A DNA stretch of 64,000 nt from Planktothrix sp. FACHB-1365 (GTDB taxonomy: Bacteria; Cyanobacteriota; Cyanobacteriia; Cyanobacteriales; Microcoleaceae). Of the stretch, positions 1-8,204 are shown in pieces. The DNA lies in NCBI RefSeq assembly GCF_014697575.1, contig NZ_JACJSC010000028.1, forward strand, positions 16,910 through 80,909. The letters run 5' to 3'. The notes beneath the pieces are model-generated. The model was not told where the DNA came from, made no database searches, and saw only the letters and a program-made list of their open reading frames with translations. Position numbers and translations under genes: made by a program. Every line of letters begins with the position of its first letter. Position 1 is the first letter of the stretch.

Positions 1-1
1 C

Positions 2-103
2 TGTCTCCTATTTTTACCTCTGTACACTGACGGATTAATGGAGGAGCAGCGACGGTTAATTTATGACCGGGACAAACCTGTATTTTTCCTTAGAAAACAG
101 TAA
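2..103 (+). CDS. C-terminal fragment of an unidentified protein
   Basis: An open frame runs from the window edge to a TAA at 101-103, giving about 33 residues that end in VFFLRKQ. The fragment is charged and soluble-looking and I recognise no family in it. It is probably the 3' end of a gene lying mostly outside the window, reading in the same direction as the phasin-like gene that starts 61 bases later. It could also be chance open sequence; only the upstream DNA would settle it. Confidence 0.35.
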   Translation, partial: CLLFLPLYTDGLMEEQRRLIYDRDKPVFFLRKQ

Positions 104-164
104 ATTCCGCCCTGTTTTCTCTCCATTCCCTATTGAGATGGAGCCTTTAGCGGTTTGTTAACTC

Positions 165-434
165 ATGAACAATGATTTTATCAACGAATACCAAAAACAG
201 TTGGTGAATTGGCAAAAACAACTGTTTGATACTTGGCTGGAAAACCTCAAAACAGCACCCAAGACCTTGAATGCTCAAGAAGCCTATGAAAAAACCTTAA
301 GTTACCAAGAAGAACTGGTACAAACAGGCTTCAAAGTTCAAGAAGTTACGAATCAAGCGGTAATGGAATCTCAAAAACAATTTTGGGATAATTATTTTGA
401 ATTTATGAAAAAAACCGCTACTCCGGCGGTGTAA
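165..434 (+). CDS. phaP: Phasin-like protein (PhaP-type)
   Basis: This 89-residue, strongly helical protein is rich in Gln, Glu, Lys and aromatic residues (WQKQLFDTWLENLK, SQKQFWDNYFEFMKK) and has no signal peptide or membrane segment. That pattern fits small cyanobacterial phasins, which coat polyhydroxyalkanoate granules in the cytoplasm and control their number and size. The length agrees with the short cyanobacterial form rather than the longer proteobacterial one. No phaC, phaE or phaB gene is visible here, so the assignment rests on composition and size. A hairpin terminator follows the stop codon, which suggests the gene ends its transcript here. Confidence 0.6.
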   Translation: MNNDFINEYQKQLVNWQKQLFDTWLENLKTAPKTLNAQEAYEKTLSYQEELVQTGFKVQEVTNQAVMESQKQFWDNYFEFMKKTATPAV

Positions 435-457
435 TATTTCGTCTAATCACCTTTTAG

Positions 458-477
458 CAAGCCTCCCAGGCTTGTTT
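458..477 (+). terminator. Rho-independent terminator after the phasin-like gene
   Basis: CAAGCCT, a three-base loop and AGGCTTG form a perfect 7-bp stem, followed directly by TTT. It lies 24 bases after the phasin-like stop codon. Confidence 0.6.
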
Positions 478-506
478 CCTGTTGCTTAGTCAATTTTTTA
501 TGATCT

Positions 507-624
507 CACCCCCTAGCCTTCTTCCCTGCAAGAAAAAGGGGGTGGTTAGTCCTGTGAAATTGAGGGCAAATTTAATATTCATAATTCTTCTCCCCTTTCC
601 CTATAGGAGAAGCTTGGGGAGAAG
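507..624. repeat. Two adjacent inverted repeats in the 435-691 gap
   Basis: CACCCCCT (507-514) pairs with AGGGGGTG (537-544), and CTTCTCCCC (587-595) pairs with GGGGAGAAG (616-624). Both look like the GC-rich dispersed palindromes that litter filamentous cyanobacterial genomes. The rest of the gap between the phasin-like gene and the convergent DHH gene shows nothing else. Confidence 0.5.
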
Positions 625-691
625 TTGTACAAGTAGGTGAGGAAAAATGAAACACCACTGGGAATTAGGGAAGAAGTCAAAACAAACCTAT

Positions 692-1621
692 TTAACCGTC
701 TTGATTAATTTGAGTAATTAATTCTTGTAAAATTTGAGAAGCTTGCTCATTTTCGACTTGACAAGTTCCCGCATTTTCATGACCGCCTCCAGCATATTTT
801 AACATTAACTCTCCAATATTGGTTTGAGAGGTTTTATTAAAAATTGATTTACCCACCGCAAACACAGTATTTTGTTTTTTAAGACCCCATAAAACATGAA
901 TTGAAATATTACATTCGGGAAATAAAGCATAAATCATAAACCGATTTCCGGCATAAATCACCTCTTCAGACCGTAAATCTAAAACAACTAAGTTTTGATG
1001 TACTGTAGAACAGCGTTTAATTTGATCCTTAAAATTTTCCTCATGTTCAAAATAAATTTCAATCCGTTCTTTTACATCTGGCAGTTGTAAAATATCAGAA
1101 ATCGGATGATTTTTACAATAATCAATTAACTCCATCATCAGTTGATAATTAGAAATGCGGAAATCCCGAAACCGTCCTAACCCTGTCCGAGCATCCATGA
1201 GGAAATTTAATAAAACCCAACCTTCAGGATTTAAGACTTCTTCTTGATTAAATTGGGCAGAATCTCCTTTATCCACTGCCTCCATCATTTGCTCAGAAAT
1301 ATTCGGAAATTTAGCTTTTCCCCCATAATAATTGTATAAAACCCTAGCTGCAGAAGGTGCTTTGGGATCAATAATATAATTATTATTAACCGAAGGGTTG
1401 CGAAGGGTTTCACTTAAATGATGATCAAACGCTAAATGCACCCCTTCAACATAAGGTAAATTAGTCGTAATATCCTGATTGGTAATTTCTATTTTGCCAT
1501 CCTGCATATCTTTAGGATGCACAAATTTAATTTCATCAATGATATCTAAGTCTTTTAAAAGAACCGCACATACTAAACCATCGAAATCACTGCGGGTAAC
1601 AAGTCTATATTTTTCAGTCAT
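692..1621 (-). CDS. DHH-family phosphoesterase (exopolyphosphatase/oligoribonuclease-like)
   Basis: The 309-residue protein opens with the DHH-superfamily metal site: RSDFDGLVCAVLL near residue 10 and FDHHLSET near residue 66. A C-terminal segment with GGGHENAGTCQV (about residues 278-289) corresponds to the DHHA1 substrate-binding motif. Members hydrolyse phosphoester bonds in short oligoribonucleotides, cyclic dinucleotides or polyphosphate with Mn2+. The sequence alone does not tell which substrate is used. No signal peptide is seen, so it is cytoplasmic. It reads in the same direction as the downstream DUF3370 gene but is separated from it by 67 bases. Confidence 0.8.
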   Translation of the reverse strand: MTEKYRLVTRSDFDGLVCAVLLKDLDIIDEIKFVHPKDMQDGKIEITNQDITTNLPYVEGVHLAFDHHLSETLRNPSVNNNYIIDPKAPSAARVLYNYYGGKAKFPNISEQMMEAVDKGDSAQFNQEEVLNPEGWVLLNFLMDARTGLGRFRDFRISNYQLMMELIDYCKNHPISDILQLPDVKERIEIYFEHEENFKDQIKRCSTVHQNLVVLDLRSEEVIYAGNRFMIYALFPECNISIHVLWGLKKQNTVFAVGKSIFNKTSQTNIGELMLKYAGGGHENAGTCQVENEQASQILQELITQINQDG

Positions 1622-1688
1622 TGTTTTTTCCTTGAGATTGAAAATTCCAGATTCTATTATAATGTTTAATTTTAAAGCTAAATAAGCC

Positions 1689-3089
1689 TTAGTTTACACC
1701 GGACTCCAAGGTTTTCACCGTTAAGACTTGGGGAGGTGTAGCATCGGGGGGATAAATAAACTCCACTCCCACAGAACGAGATCCTCCAGGGGGTAATGTT
1801 AACGTAATTAATGATTCCCCTTGCTGTCCTTGACGTTGAACTAAGTGAAAATAACGCTGTTGAGTTTGCCCAAAATCATCGCTGTATGTAAACCGAACTG
1901 TTCCTCGGAAAAACACCTGTCCTTGAGGAGGTTCAATAAAGGTTAATCGATTAGAAGCCACATTTTGTTTAAAGGGGGTTTGAATCGATAAACTCACCCT
2001 TTGGGATTGGCGGGTAGAGTTGTATAACGGTAAGGTCAGACGATATTGTACGCCATAATTTCCATGGGCACGAGTCGCTGTATCGGGATAACGGGCTAAC
2101 AACGGCGCACTCTGAATTTGCTGAGTCCCCAAAGTAACCGTTGGAACCGTACTCAAGGGATAGGAAAAAGCATACCCTGGATAGGGAATGGTTAGATAAT
2201 TCATCCCTGGACGGTCTACCACTGTCCCTGTCCATTCAGAACCCACCGAAACCCCCGCCACACGGCCATAAACTTTTTCTCCCTGATACGCATTTTCCCC
2301 TAAAGTCGGGATAATATCTCTCGGTTCTGCCAGTCTGCCCGTATTTAAGAAATTTAGCCATTGACTTAATATCGGCATTTGGGGAGAAAAGGAAGAGATA
2401 GGAAAACCAGGAATATTCGGACGGGTCGGAGAACTCCCAGAAGTTGCAAACCGAACTAAATTCGCCAGATGCACCGGGCCATTGCTTTGTAACCGCAGGA
2501 ACGTTGAACGGGCACTGGCCGTTGGAATGGGTAAACTAAACAACATCTGGGTTTGTTGCGGCGGAATCATGATTTGTTCGGGAAAGGTGCGTTGATGGCG
2601 TCCTCGCAAAATATCCCCCATCAACCGTGACCCTGGCCCCGAAAATACCCGACCTTGGGGGTCTTCCACCATTGGCGGCAATTCCACAAATGGCGCGTCC
2701 GGTGAAGTAACGTAACTCATTCCTTGCAGAATATTTAAACTAACGGGTCGAGAAGTAGGATTATAAATTAACACCCCTTGATATAAAGTTTGTTGTTTAT
2801 TAATCGGACGAGAAATATGATGGGAAAAAAAGTCAAACTGTCCGCTTATAGGAATATTAAGATGGGCATTGGGGAATTTTTTTGCTGTTTGGGGAAAAGT
2901 CGATAATAAAATCCCTTCTCCTTTCACGACTTCAGGACTATTACTATTAAAAACCGGAATTTCATTCAATTGTCCTGGTAATGGCCGAATTTCCTGTCTT
3001 TGGGTAATATATCGTTGCCCAGAAGTTGGGGGTGGAATCGTAATCACTTCAGCCAAATAAAACGCAGGAACAAAAGGAAACATAAACAA
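1689..3089 (-). CDS. DUF3370 domain-containing protein
   Basis: The 466-residue protein matches the cyanobacterial DUF3370 family as I recall it: EIRPLPGQLNEIPVFNSNSPEVVKG near the N-terminus, GILLSTFPQ, HISRPI, then long beta-rich stretches. The first residues (MFMFPFVPAFYLAEV) are hydrophobic and could be a short export signal, although no clear cleavage site is seen. Many Pro, Gly and Ser residues suggest a surface or periplasmic beta protein. The function is unknown in the family. It stands alone, with dispersed repeats upstream. Confidence 0.75.
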   Translation of the reverse strand: MFMFPFVPAFYLAEVITIPPPTSGQRYITQRQEIRPLPGQLNEIPVFNSNSPEVVKGEGILLSTFPQTAKKFPNAHLNIPISGQFDFFSHHISRPINKQQTLYQGVLIYNPTSRPVSLNILQGMSYVTSPDAPFVELPPMVEDPQGRVFSGPGSRLMGDILRGRHQRTFPEQIMIPPQQTQMLFSLPIPTASARSTFLRLQSNGPVHLANLVRFATSGSSPTRPNIPGFPISSFSPQMPILSQWLNFLNTGRLAEPRDIIPTLGENAYQGEKVYGRVAGVSVGSEWTGTVVDRPGMNYLTIPYPGYAFSYPLSTVPTVTLGTQQIQSAPLLARYPDTATRAHGNYGVQYRLTLPLYNSTRQSQRVSLSIQTPFKQNVASNRLTFIEPPQGQVFFRGTVRFTYSDDFGQTQQRYFHLVQRQGQQGESLITLTLPPGGSRSVGVEFIYPPDATPPQVLTVKTLESGVN

Positions 3090-3159
3090 CTATTTACTCT
3101 CTGGTATCGCAAGTTTTACTCTGTTGTTAAGATGGCTTTTTTAGGAACATTTGTCAACC

Positions 3160-3245
3160 CTTCGTAGTAAGCCCTGAAGGGCTTAGGGCCCTTCGTAGTA
3201 AGCCCTGAAGGGCTTAGGGCATTGAGGCGTGAACGCCTCACTACA
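3160..3245. repeat. Dispersed palindromic repeat, two partial units
   Basis: Two copies of CTTCGTAGTAAGCCCTGAAG are followed by the TGAGGCG/CGCCTCA palindrome and CACTAC. The same two-hairpin element forms the six-unit array at 15063-15338. The rest of the 309-base gap 3090-3398 holds no gene that I can support. Confidence 0.8.
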
Positions 3246-3398
3246 AATGTGCAGGTTTCTTTGGGTTATCAACATAAATCTTTGATTAACATTAAATTTA
3301 TTGGAATTTCAGCCAGGATGCTTTATCCTAAAATTTGTTAAAAGCCATCTATCTCAGGAAATACACTAATTCCTGCCACCGTTTAATATACAACGACC

Positions 3399-3764
3399 AT
3401 GAAAGTTCAGACCTCTGTTTTTGCAGCACTTTTGTCTTTGACCGTTCTGGCTACTGCCAATGTTGCTAAAGCAGACACCGTAAAAGCTCGCTGTGATGTT
3501 TATCCCAAAGGAGAAGATAAAGCATCATCTTCTGGTCTATGTACCTTTTCTCAGCGTCAAGGTGTCGTTGGCATTCAACTCCAGAATGGCAAACGCTACG
3601 ACTTGCGCCCGGTAGGTGATGAACCCGGTAACTATGTAGACCAAAATGGTAAATCTGCCTATCGTCAAGCTGGTTTGGACGACAAAGGGCAAATTTATCG
3701 GTTAGCCAATGAATCAATTTATATCTATTGGGATACGGCTCCCTACTCCAATTCAACTCGCTAA
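3399..3764 (+). CDS. Small exported protein of unknown function
   Basis: This 121-residue protein begins with a typical signal peptide (Lys at position 2, hydrophobic core FAALLSLTVLATANV, cleavage expected after AKA at about residue 25). The mature part is about 95 residues with two Cys (RCDVYPK and GLCTFSQ), which could form a disulfide in the periplasm. The remainder is polar and beta-like, with QRQGVVGIQLQNGKRYDL and YIYWDT. I do not recognise a named family. It lies 72 bases before the CsbD-like gene on the same strand. Confidence 0.65.
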   Translation: MKVQTSVFAALLSLTVLATANVAKADTVKARCDVYPKGEDKASSSGLCTFSQRQGVVGIQLQNGKRYDLRPVGDEPGNYVDQNGKSAYRQAGLDDKGQIYRLANESIYIYWDTAPYSNSTR

Positions 3765-3836
3765 CCTACTATTTTGAACCATTTTCTGTTTAAATTTTGA
3801 CAAATCACTTTACTATCCTTTAAGGAGGAAATAGTT

Positions 3837-4073
3837 ATGAGTATGGAAGATAAAATCAAAGCTGCGGCTACCAATGTCGAAGGCAAATTAAAAGCGGCTG
3901 CGGGTGAGTTGACAGGCGATAACCAACTGAAAGCAGAAGGAGAAGCCAAACAATTACAAGCAGAGGCTATGAATGCAGCAGCCGATCTCAAAGACAAAGC
4001 TAAAAACGTTGTTGATGACTTAAAAAATGCAGCTAACAATGCACTCGATAGCGTCAAAAAGAAATTGGATTAG
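3837..4073 (+). CDS. CsbD-like stress protein
   Basis: A 78-residue hydrophilic Ala/Lys/Glu-rich helical protein with the CsbD pattern (MEDKIKAAATNVEGKLKAAAGELTGDNQLKAEG). CsbD-like proteins are small general-stress proteins of unknown molecular role. After the CsbD core the sequence continues as a second amphipathic helix (AADLKDKAKNVVDDLKNAANNALDSVKKKLD), so it may be a helical bundle. The ribosome binding site AAGGAGG at 3821-3827 is very strong, implying high expression. A terminator-like hairpin follows. No membrane segment is present. Confidence 0.8.
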   Translation: MSMEDKIKAAATNVEGKLKAAAGELTGDNQLKAEGEAKQLQAEAMNAAADLKDKAKNVVDDLKNAANNALDSVKKKLD

Positions 4074-4099
4074 TTAAGAAAATTAGATTATAAATTGAT

Positions 4100-4135
4100 A
4101 ATCCCCTATTGAGTGCATAGCTGAATGGGGGATTT
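4100..4135 (+). terminator. Terminator after the CsbD-like gene
   Basis: ATCCCCTATT (4101-4110) pairs with AATGGGGGAT (4124-4133), with a short loop between, and the stem runs into a TTTT tract. It starts 27 bases after the CsbD-like stop. Confidence 0.55.
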
Positions 4136-4312
4136 TGGTAAGTGCGAAGAAACTTATTTTGACAAAATTGCGATCGCTAGAACTAAGTTATTTTATTGTT
4201 TTTGGCTATCCCATTGGATTATAATAATTAAAGGTCAACTATCGAGATTATTGATTAAACTAGAATCAATGCGATCGCCTGACTCAAATATTAACTAGAC
4301 AAGGCTGTAGGG

Positions 4313-6574
4313 ATGGAAAAGTTAGTCATCATCAAAATTGGGGACGGCGACTTTCAACAGGGGTTTCCAGTAACATTATATATTGGGAAACAAGGCGATC
4401 ACTTTTCCCCTAGTTGGGACGGAAAACTGCCTCCAGAACCCCAACTTCCTGTATTATATAGTGAGTGGCAGTCGGAGTATCCCCGCTATTACAAGTATTT
4501 TATAATACAGACAATCAATCAAAAATCTGAAGATTTAATTAACGCATTAAATAATTGGCTCAACTCAGAAACATTTCGCACTATTAAAGACAAGTTACTA
4601 CACAAGTTGGATGAAAATGATACTGTGCAGATGATTATTCAGACGGAAGATCCGATATTGCGACGACTACCTTGGTGTCAGTGGAATTGGTTTGAGGGTT
4701 ACACTAAAGCTGAAGTTGCGATTAGTTTACCCAACAATGATCTCCCCTCTCAAGAAGTGCAACCTAAACCCAAAGTCAGGGTATTAGGGATTTTAGGCGA
4801 GTGTTCTCATCCTAACACAAGTATTGTGATTGATACTAATCCAGATCAACAGTGTTGGGAGAATTTATCGAATGATGCTGAAATAGTATTTTTAGAAGAA
4901 CCGACCCGACAAGAATTTAATCAAAAACTTTGGGATAAAAACGGATGGGATATTTTATTTTTTGCGGGACATAGTTGGAGTAACCCCGATGCAACTACCG
5001 GAGAAATGAAGCTCACCCATAATAATAATGTAACCATACGCGATTTAAAGTTAGCTCTAAAAAAAGCAATTGAACGGGGGTTACAGTTAGCGATTTTTAA
5101 CTCCTGTGATGGGTTAGGACTTGCACGGGATTTGGCAGAATTACACATCCCCCAAATAATTGTAATGCGAGAACCTATTCCCGATTTAGTCGCGCAAAAA
5201 TTTCTGGAATATTTTCTCGAAGCCTTTTCTAGTGGCAAATCTTTATATATTGCGGTGAGGGAAGCACGGGAACAATTACAGGGATTAGAAAACCAATATC
5301 CTTGTGCGTCTTGGTTGCCTGTTATTTGTCAAAATCCGACCGTAAAACCTGTTAGTTGGAAAGGATTTAATCAATCCCTTACATCTTTGTTAGTAGGAAA
5401 AGATATTTCTCAATCTATTAATAATTTTGATTTAGCTTGGTTTTGTTCTCTTGTAAAAGATAAAAATCTTGATCAGACTATTAGAAAGGCATATCAAAAC
5501 TCTTTACCTTCCGTTTTAAAATCCGATTTAAAATTGTGGAGCTTGGAAAGCAATAATATTAAACAAATATTACAAATACTTGCAGGATTTAAAAGATTAC
5601 CTCAGTTTTTGAATCATCTGATTCAAGATGAAAATGTACCCGAAGAAATTCGGAGTAAATTGAGTGATTTAAAAATCGAAGAAATGCTACTTGTTAGCAG
5701 TGATAAACTCCTAGAATCCTATTTAATTGTTACCCTTAAACCTGCTGAGGATAATTCTAAAGAATTTTTACTGAATGCTTGGTTAATTATGGATGACTCA
5801 GTACCATTAGATAATAACCCCTATCGGTTTTTACCTCTTATTGATGATGAGAATCAAAGACAACCGGAAATTAAATGTAAATCAGATAAAATTCCAGAAC
5901 ATTTAGACAAATTAATCAGAAAATGTGAGGAATATTTAGAAGGGAAAAAATATAACTTAACCATTGAATTTCTCTTACCGATTGATTTAATATGTCAAGA
6001 AGTAGATCGCTGGAAAATCAATGATCCATTAGTTAAAGAAATACCTGTAGGATTTAGGTATCCAATCAGATTAAGATCACTAGAACGTCAGGAGTCTGGC
6101 TATTTAAAGACTTATCAATCTAATTGGCGCAAAAATTGGGATAAAGTTAGAAATGTTTTAGAGCAAAAACCAACCCCAGAATTATTTGAACATCTTCAAG
6201 AAATAGAAAGTTTTAATAATTGGAAAAAATTAAGCCTCAGCTTAAATGAAAAAATAGGACTTAAGTTAACTTGCGCTCCTCCTCAAGCTCAAGCCAAAAG
6301 AAAGGATTTGTTTCTAGCAATTTTACAAGCTACAACACCTATAGCAATTTGGACAAGATGCAATCTTAAAAATTGCGATTTAGCAGCAGAAATAGAGAGG
6401 ATTTTAACCTTAAATACCTTAAGTCGTTTGTGTGAATCTGTTCAGAAAGTTAGGGCGGAAGCTAACGCTGAAGAAAATGAGCAACATTTAGGGTTTCATT
6501 TAGCTCTAATGTGGGAAAATCCCTATCGTCTTACACCTGATGTTATGGTACAATTGATGCCACCTGGACAATAA
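4313..6574 (+). CDS. CHAT-domain protease with VMAP-C-like C-terminus (VMAP component)
   Basis: The 753-residue protein carries a CHAT (caspase-like) peptidase domain at about residues 155-345. The catalytic pair is visible: His220 in FFAGHS and Cys265 in IFNSCDG. The C-terminal third has features of the vWA-MoxR-associated protein C-terminal domain: YNLTIEFLLPIDLICQEVDRW near residue 545 and a tail HLALMWENPYRL. In the comparative-genomics literature such proteins form a ternary conflict system with a MoxR AAA+ ATPase and a vWA protein. Both partners lie just downstream, at 7158-8204 and 8201-13138. The proposed role is proteolytic effector of an immune or cell-death response. No membrane segment is seen. 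The domain calls are by motif; the function is inferred. Confidence 0.8.
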   Translation: MEKLVIIKIGDGDFQQGFPVTLYIGKQGDHFSPSWDGKLPPEPQLPVLYSEWQSEYPRYYKYFIIQTINQKSEDLINALNNWLNSETFRTIKDKLLHKLDENDTVQMIIQTEDPILRRLPWCQWNWFEGYTKAEVAISLPNNDLPSQEVQPKPKVRVLGILGECSHPNTSIVIDTNPDQQCWENLSNDAEIVFLEEPTRQEFNQKLWDKNGWDILFFAGHSWSNPDATTGEMKLTHNNNVTIRDLKLALKKAIERGLQLAIFNSCDGLGLARDLAELHIPQIIVMREPIPDLVAQKFLEYFLEAFSSGKSLYIAVREAREQLQGLENQYPCASWLPVICQNPTVKPVSWKGFNQSLTSLLVGKDISQSINNFDLAWFCSLVKDKNLDQTIRKAYQNSLPSVLKSDLKLWSLESNNIKQILQILAGFKRLPQFLNHLIQDENVPEEIRSKLSDLKIEEMLLVSSDKLLESYLIVTLKPAEDNSKEFLLNAWLIMDDSVPLDNNPYRFLPLIDDENQRQPEIKCKSDKIPEHLDKLIRKCEEYLEGKKYNLTIEFLLPIDLICQEVDRWKINDPLVKEIPVGFRYPIRLRSLERQESGYLKTYQSNWRKNWDKVRNVLEQKPTPELFEHLQEIESFNNWKKLSLSLNEKIGLKLTCAPPQAQAKRKDLFLAILQATTPIAIWTRCNLKNCDLAAEIERILTLNTLSRLCESVQKVRAEANAEENEQHLGFHLALMWENPYRLTPDVMVQLMPPGQ

Positions 6575-6580
6575 TAAGAT

Positions 6581-6952
6581 TTATCCCATTTTTTCATAGA
6601 TAGTCTGGGCATTATATACCCTTTCAAAAGACTTTTGTATGGCTAACGCTTCTTCGGGTGTACCAAAATCACTCACAGAAATCGGGAAATTTAGAGTTTC
6701 TCCATGAGCCACCTTTTTAACTAAATTCGTAATTTCAATCCCAATATGATCATTAAACTGAAAGGTTTGAGAAAACTGCTCATCTTCACTAAAGCTAGTC
6801 AACTCACGATCGCCAATTTTTGCCTTTTTTACCGTAAAAGTAAAGGTTTTTTGGCTATCTCCTAATAAAACCACAACTTCTAACCCATCTAGTTTATTTT
6901 TAGCTAAGTCAAATCGCTCAATTTTTTTAATCAATAATACTTGTGTCTTCAT
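6581..6952 (-). CDS. Small protein of unknown function inside the conflict locus
   Basis: From the Met at 6952 the product is about 123 residues, soluble, beginning MKTQVLLIKKIERFDL. I recognise no family. A longer start at 6976 is possible, but TATAAT lies exactly over that first ATG and would serve better as a -10 box for the shorter form. The gene is antisense to its neighbours, ends 7 bases from the VMAP stop codon and is divergent from the MoxR gene. This placement could mean an accessory or regulatory part of the conflict system, or an unrelated passenger. Confidence 0.55.
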   Translation of the reverse strand: MKTQVLLIKKIERFDLAKNKLDGLEVVVLLGDSQKTFTFTVKKAKIGDRELTSFSEDEQFSQTFQFNDHIGIEITNLVKKVAHGETLNFPISVSDFGTPEEALAIQKSFERVYNAQTIYEKMG

Positions 6953-7004
6953 AATTCTTATAATATGAAATCCCATTATAGATGCTACAGATGATTCCCC
7001 CTAA

Positions 7005-7046
7005 CCCCCCTGTAGAGACGTTGCATGCAACGTCTCTACAGGGGGG
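7005..7046. repeat. Perfect 42-bp palindrome in a divergent promoter region
   Basis: CCCCCC, TGTAGAGACG and TTGCA on the left are mirrored exactly on the right, ending in GGGGGG. The outer flanks (GATTCCCCCTAA on the left, GGGAATT on the right) resemble the GATCCCCCCTAA dispersed repeat found at 8316-8410 and 35491-35622, so one repeat seems nested in another. It lies between the small antisense gene and the MoxR gene. Confidence 0.85.
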
Positions 7047-7157
7047 AATTTGCAGCAAACATTAAGGGATGGAATATAACTTGCCAGTTTCCTCCTGCCA
7101 AAAATTAGCCTCCTCGGTGTATAATTCATCAATATAGCAAATCTTTAAATAAAAACG

Positions 7158-8204
7158 ATGAATAACTGGAAAATATTTAAAGGAAATAGTCAACCCCATG
7201 ATGATATTAACCGCCTTCCACCTCCCCCCAGTTGGCGTAAATTTACGGGGGTAGATGAAGCAATTGTTAAAGAAATTGAACAACGTTGGCTAAAGTTTTG
7301 TCAGGGTTTAGAAAAAAATACTAGGGATGAACAACGGGGTCAAAGTTTTCGGATTCAAACTGATAACAATAATGACCGCAATAGTGTGATTAATATGGTC
7401 AATGCGGCTTTATATTTAAGACGACCTTTATTAGTAACTGGAAAACCGGGGACAGGTAAAACCTCTTTAGCTTATGCGGTGGCTTATGAATTAAAATTAG
7501 GGACAGTTTTACCTTGGTATATTACCGCCCGTTCAACATTACAAGAAGGATTATATCGTTATGATGCGATCGCTCGTCTTCAAGATGTACAAATGGGCGA
7601 TAAAAGTAAAGATATCGGTCGCTATATTCAATTAGGGCCATTAGGAACAGCGTTGCTTCCTTCCCCTCGTCCCCGTGTATTATTAATTGATGAAATCGAC
7701 AAAAGTGATATTAATTTACCCAATGATTTACTGAATTTATTTGAAGAGGGAGAATTTGAAATCCCCGAATTAGCTCGAATTTCTCAAGAAATAAATCAAG
7801 TAGAAGTTAGAACCTATGATGGGATAGACGTACCCATAAAAGATGGAAAAGTTCGTTGTCTAAATTTCCCCTTTATTATTTTAACGAATAACGGTGAACG
7901 AGATTTTCCTCCCGCATTTCTCAGGCGGTGTTTAAGGTTAAATATGCCTTATGATCCTGATGCAACTGCGTTAATGGAAATTGTTGAAGCCCATTTAGAG
8001 AAAGATAAATTAACGCAAGATAGAACAAAAATAGAGAATTTAATTAAAAAGTTTATAGAATTACGAGAAGGAGGAGATATTGCTACAGATCAACTTTTGA
8101 ATGCAATTTATATGGTGACTCGTGAATTTAAACCCGAAGCAGCAGAAGAAAATGATCTAATTGATGTGTTAATGAAATACTTAAGCAGTGCGGAGGACAG
8201 ATGA
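7158..8204 (+). CDS. MoxR-type AAA+ ATPase of the conflict system
   Basis: The 348-residue protein has a Walker A motif GKPGTGKT at residues 95-102, a Walker B motif [10 protein letters not shown] near residue 175, a sensor-1 region [22 protein letters not shown] and the MoxR-style C-terminal helical lid. MoxR ATPases act as hexameric chaperones that remodel vWA-domain partners. Its stop codon overlaps the start of the vWA-TPR-CHAT gene (ATGA at 8201-8204), so the two are translationally coupled. The N-terminal 60 residues are specific to this family. ATP hydrolysis is expected, since all key residues seen are intact. Confidence 0.85.
   Translation: MNNWKIFKGNSQPHDDINRLPPPPSWRKFTGVDEAIVKEIEQRWLKFCQGLEKNTRDEQRGQSFRIQTDNNNDRNSVINMVNAALYLRRPLLVTGKPGTGKTSLAYAVAYELKLGTVLPWYITARSTLQEGLYRYDAIARLQDVQMGDKSKDIGRYIQLGPLGTALLPSPRPRVLLIDEIDKSDINLPNDLLNLFEEGEFEIPELARISQEINQVEVRTYDGIDVPIKDGKVRCLNFPFIILTNNGERDFPPAFLRRCLRLNMPYDPDATALMEIVEAHLEKDKLTQDRTKIENLIKKFIELREGGDIATDQLLNAIYMVTREFKPEAAEENDLIDVLMKYLSSAEDR

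Noticed and set aside
4921..5238. Minus-strand reading frame inside the CHAT-VMAP gene
   Set aside because: No ribosome binding site or recognisable protein; it lies opposite the CHAT catalytic segment.
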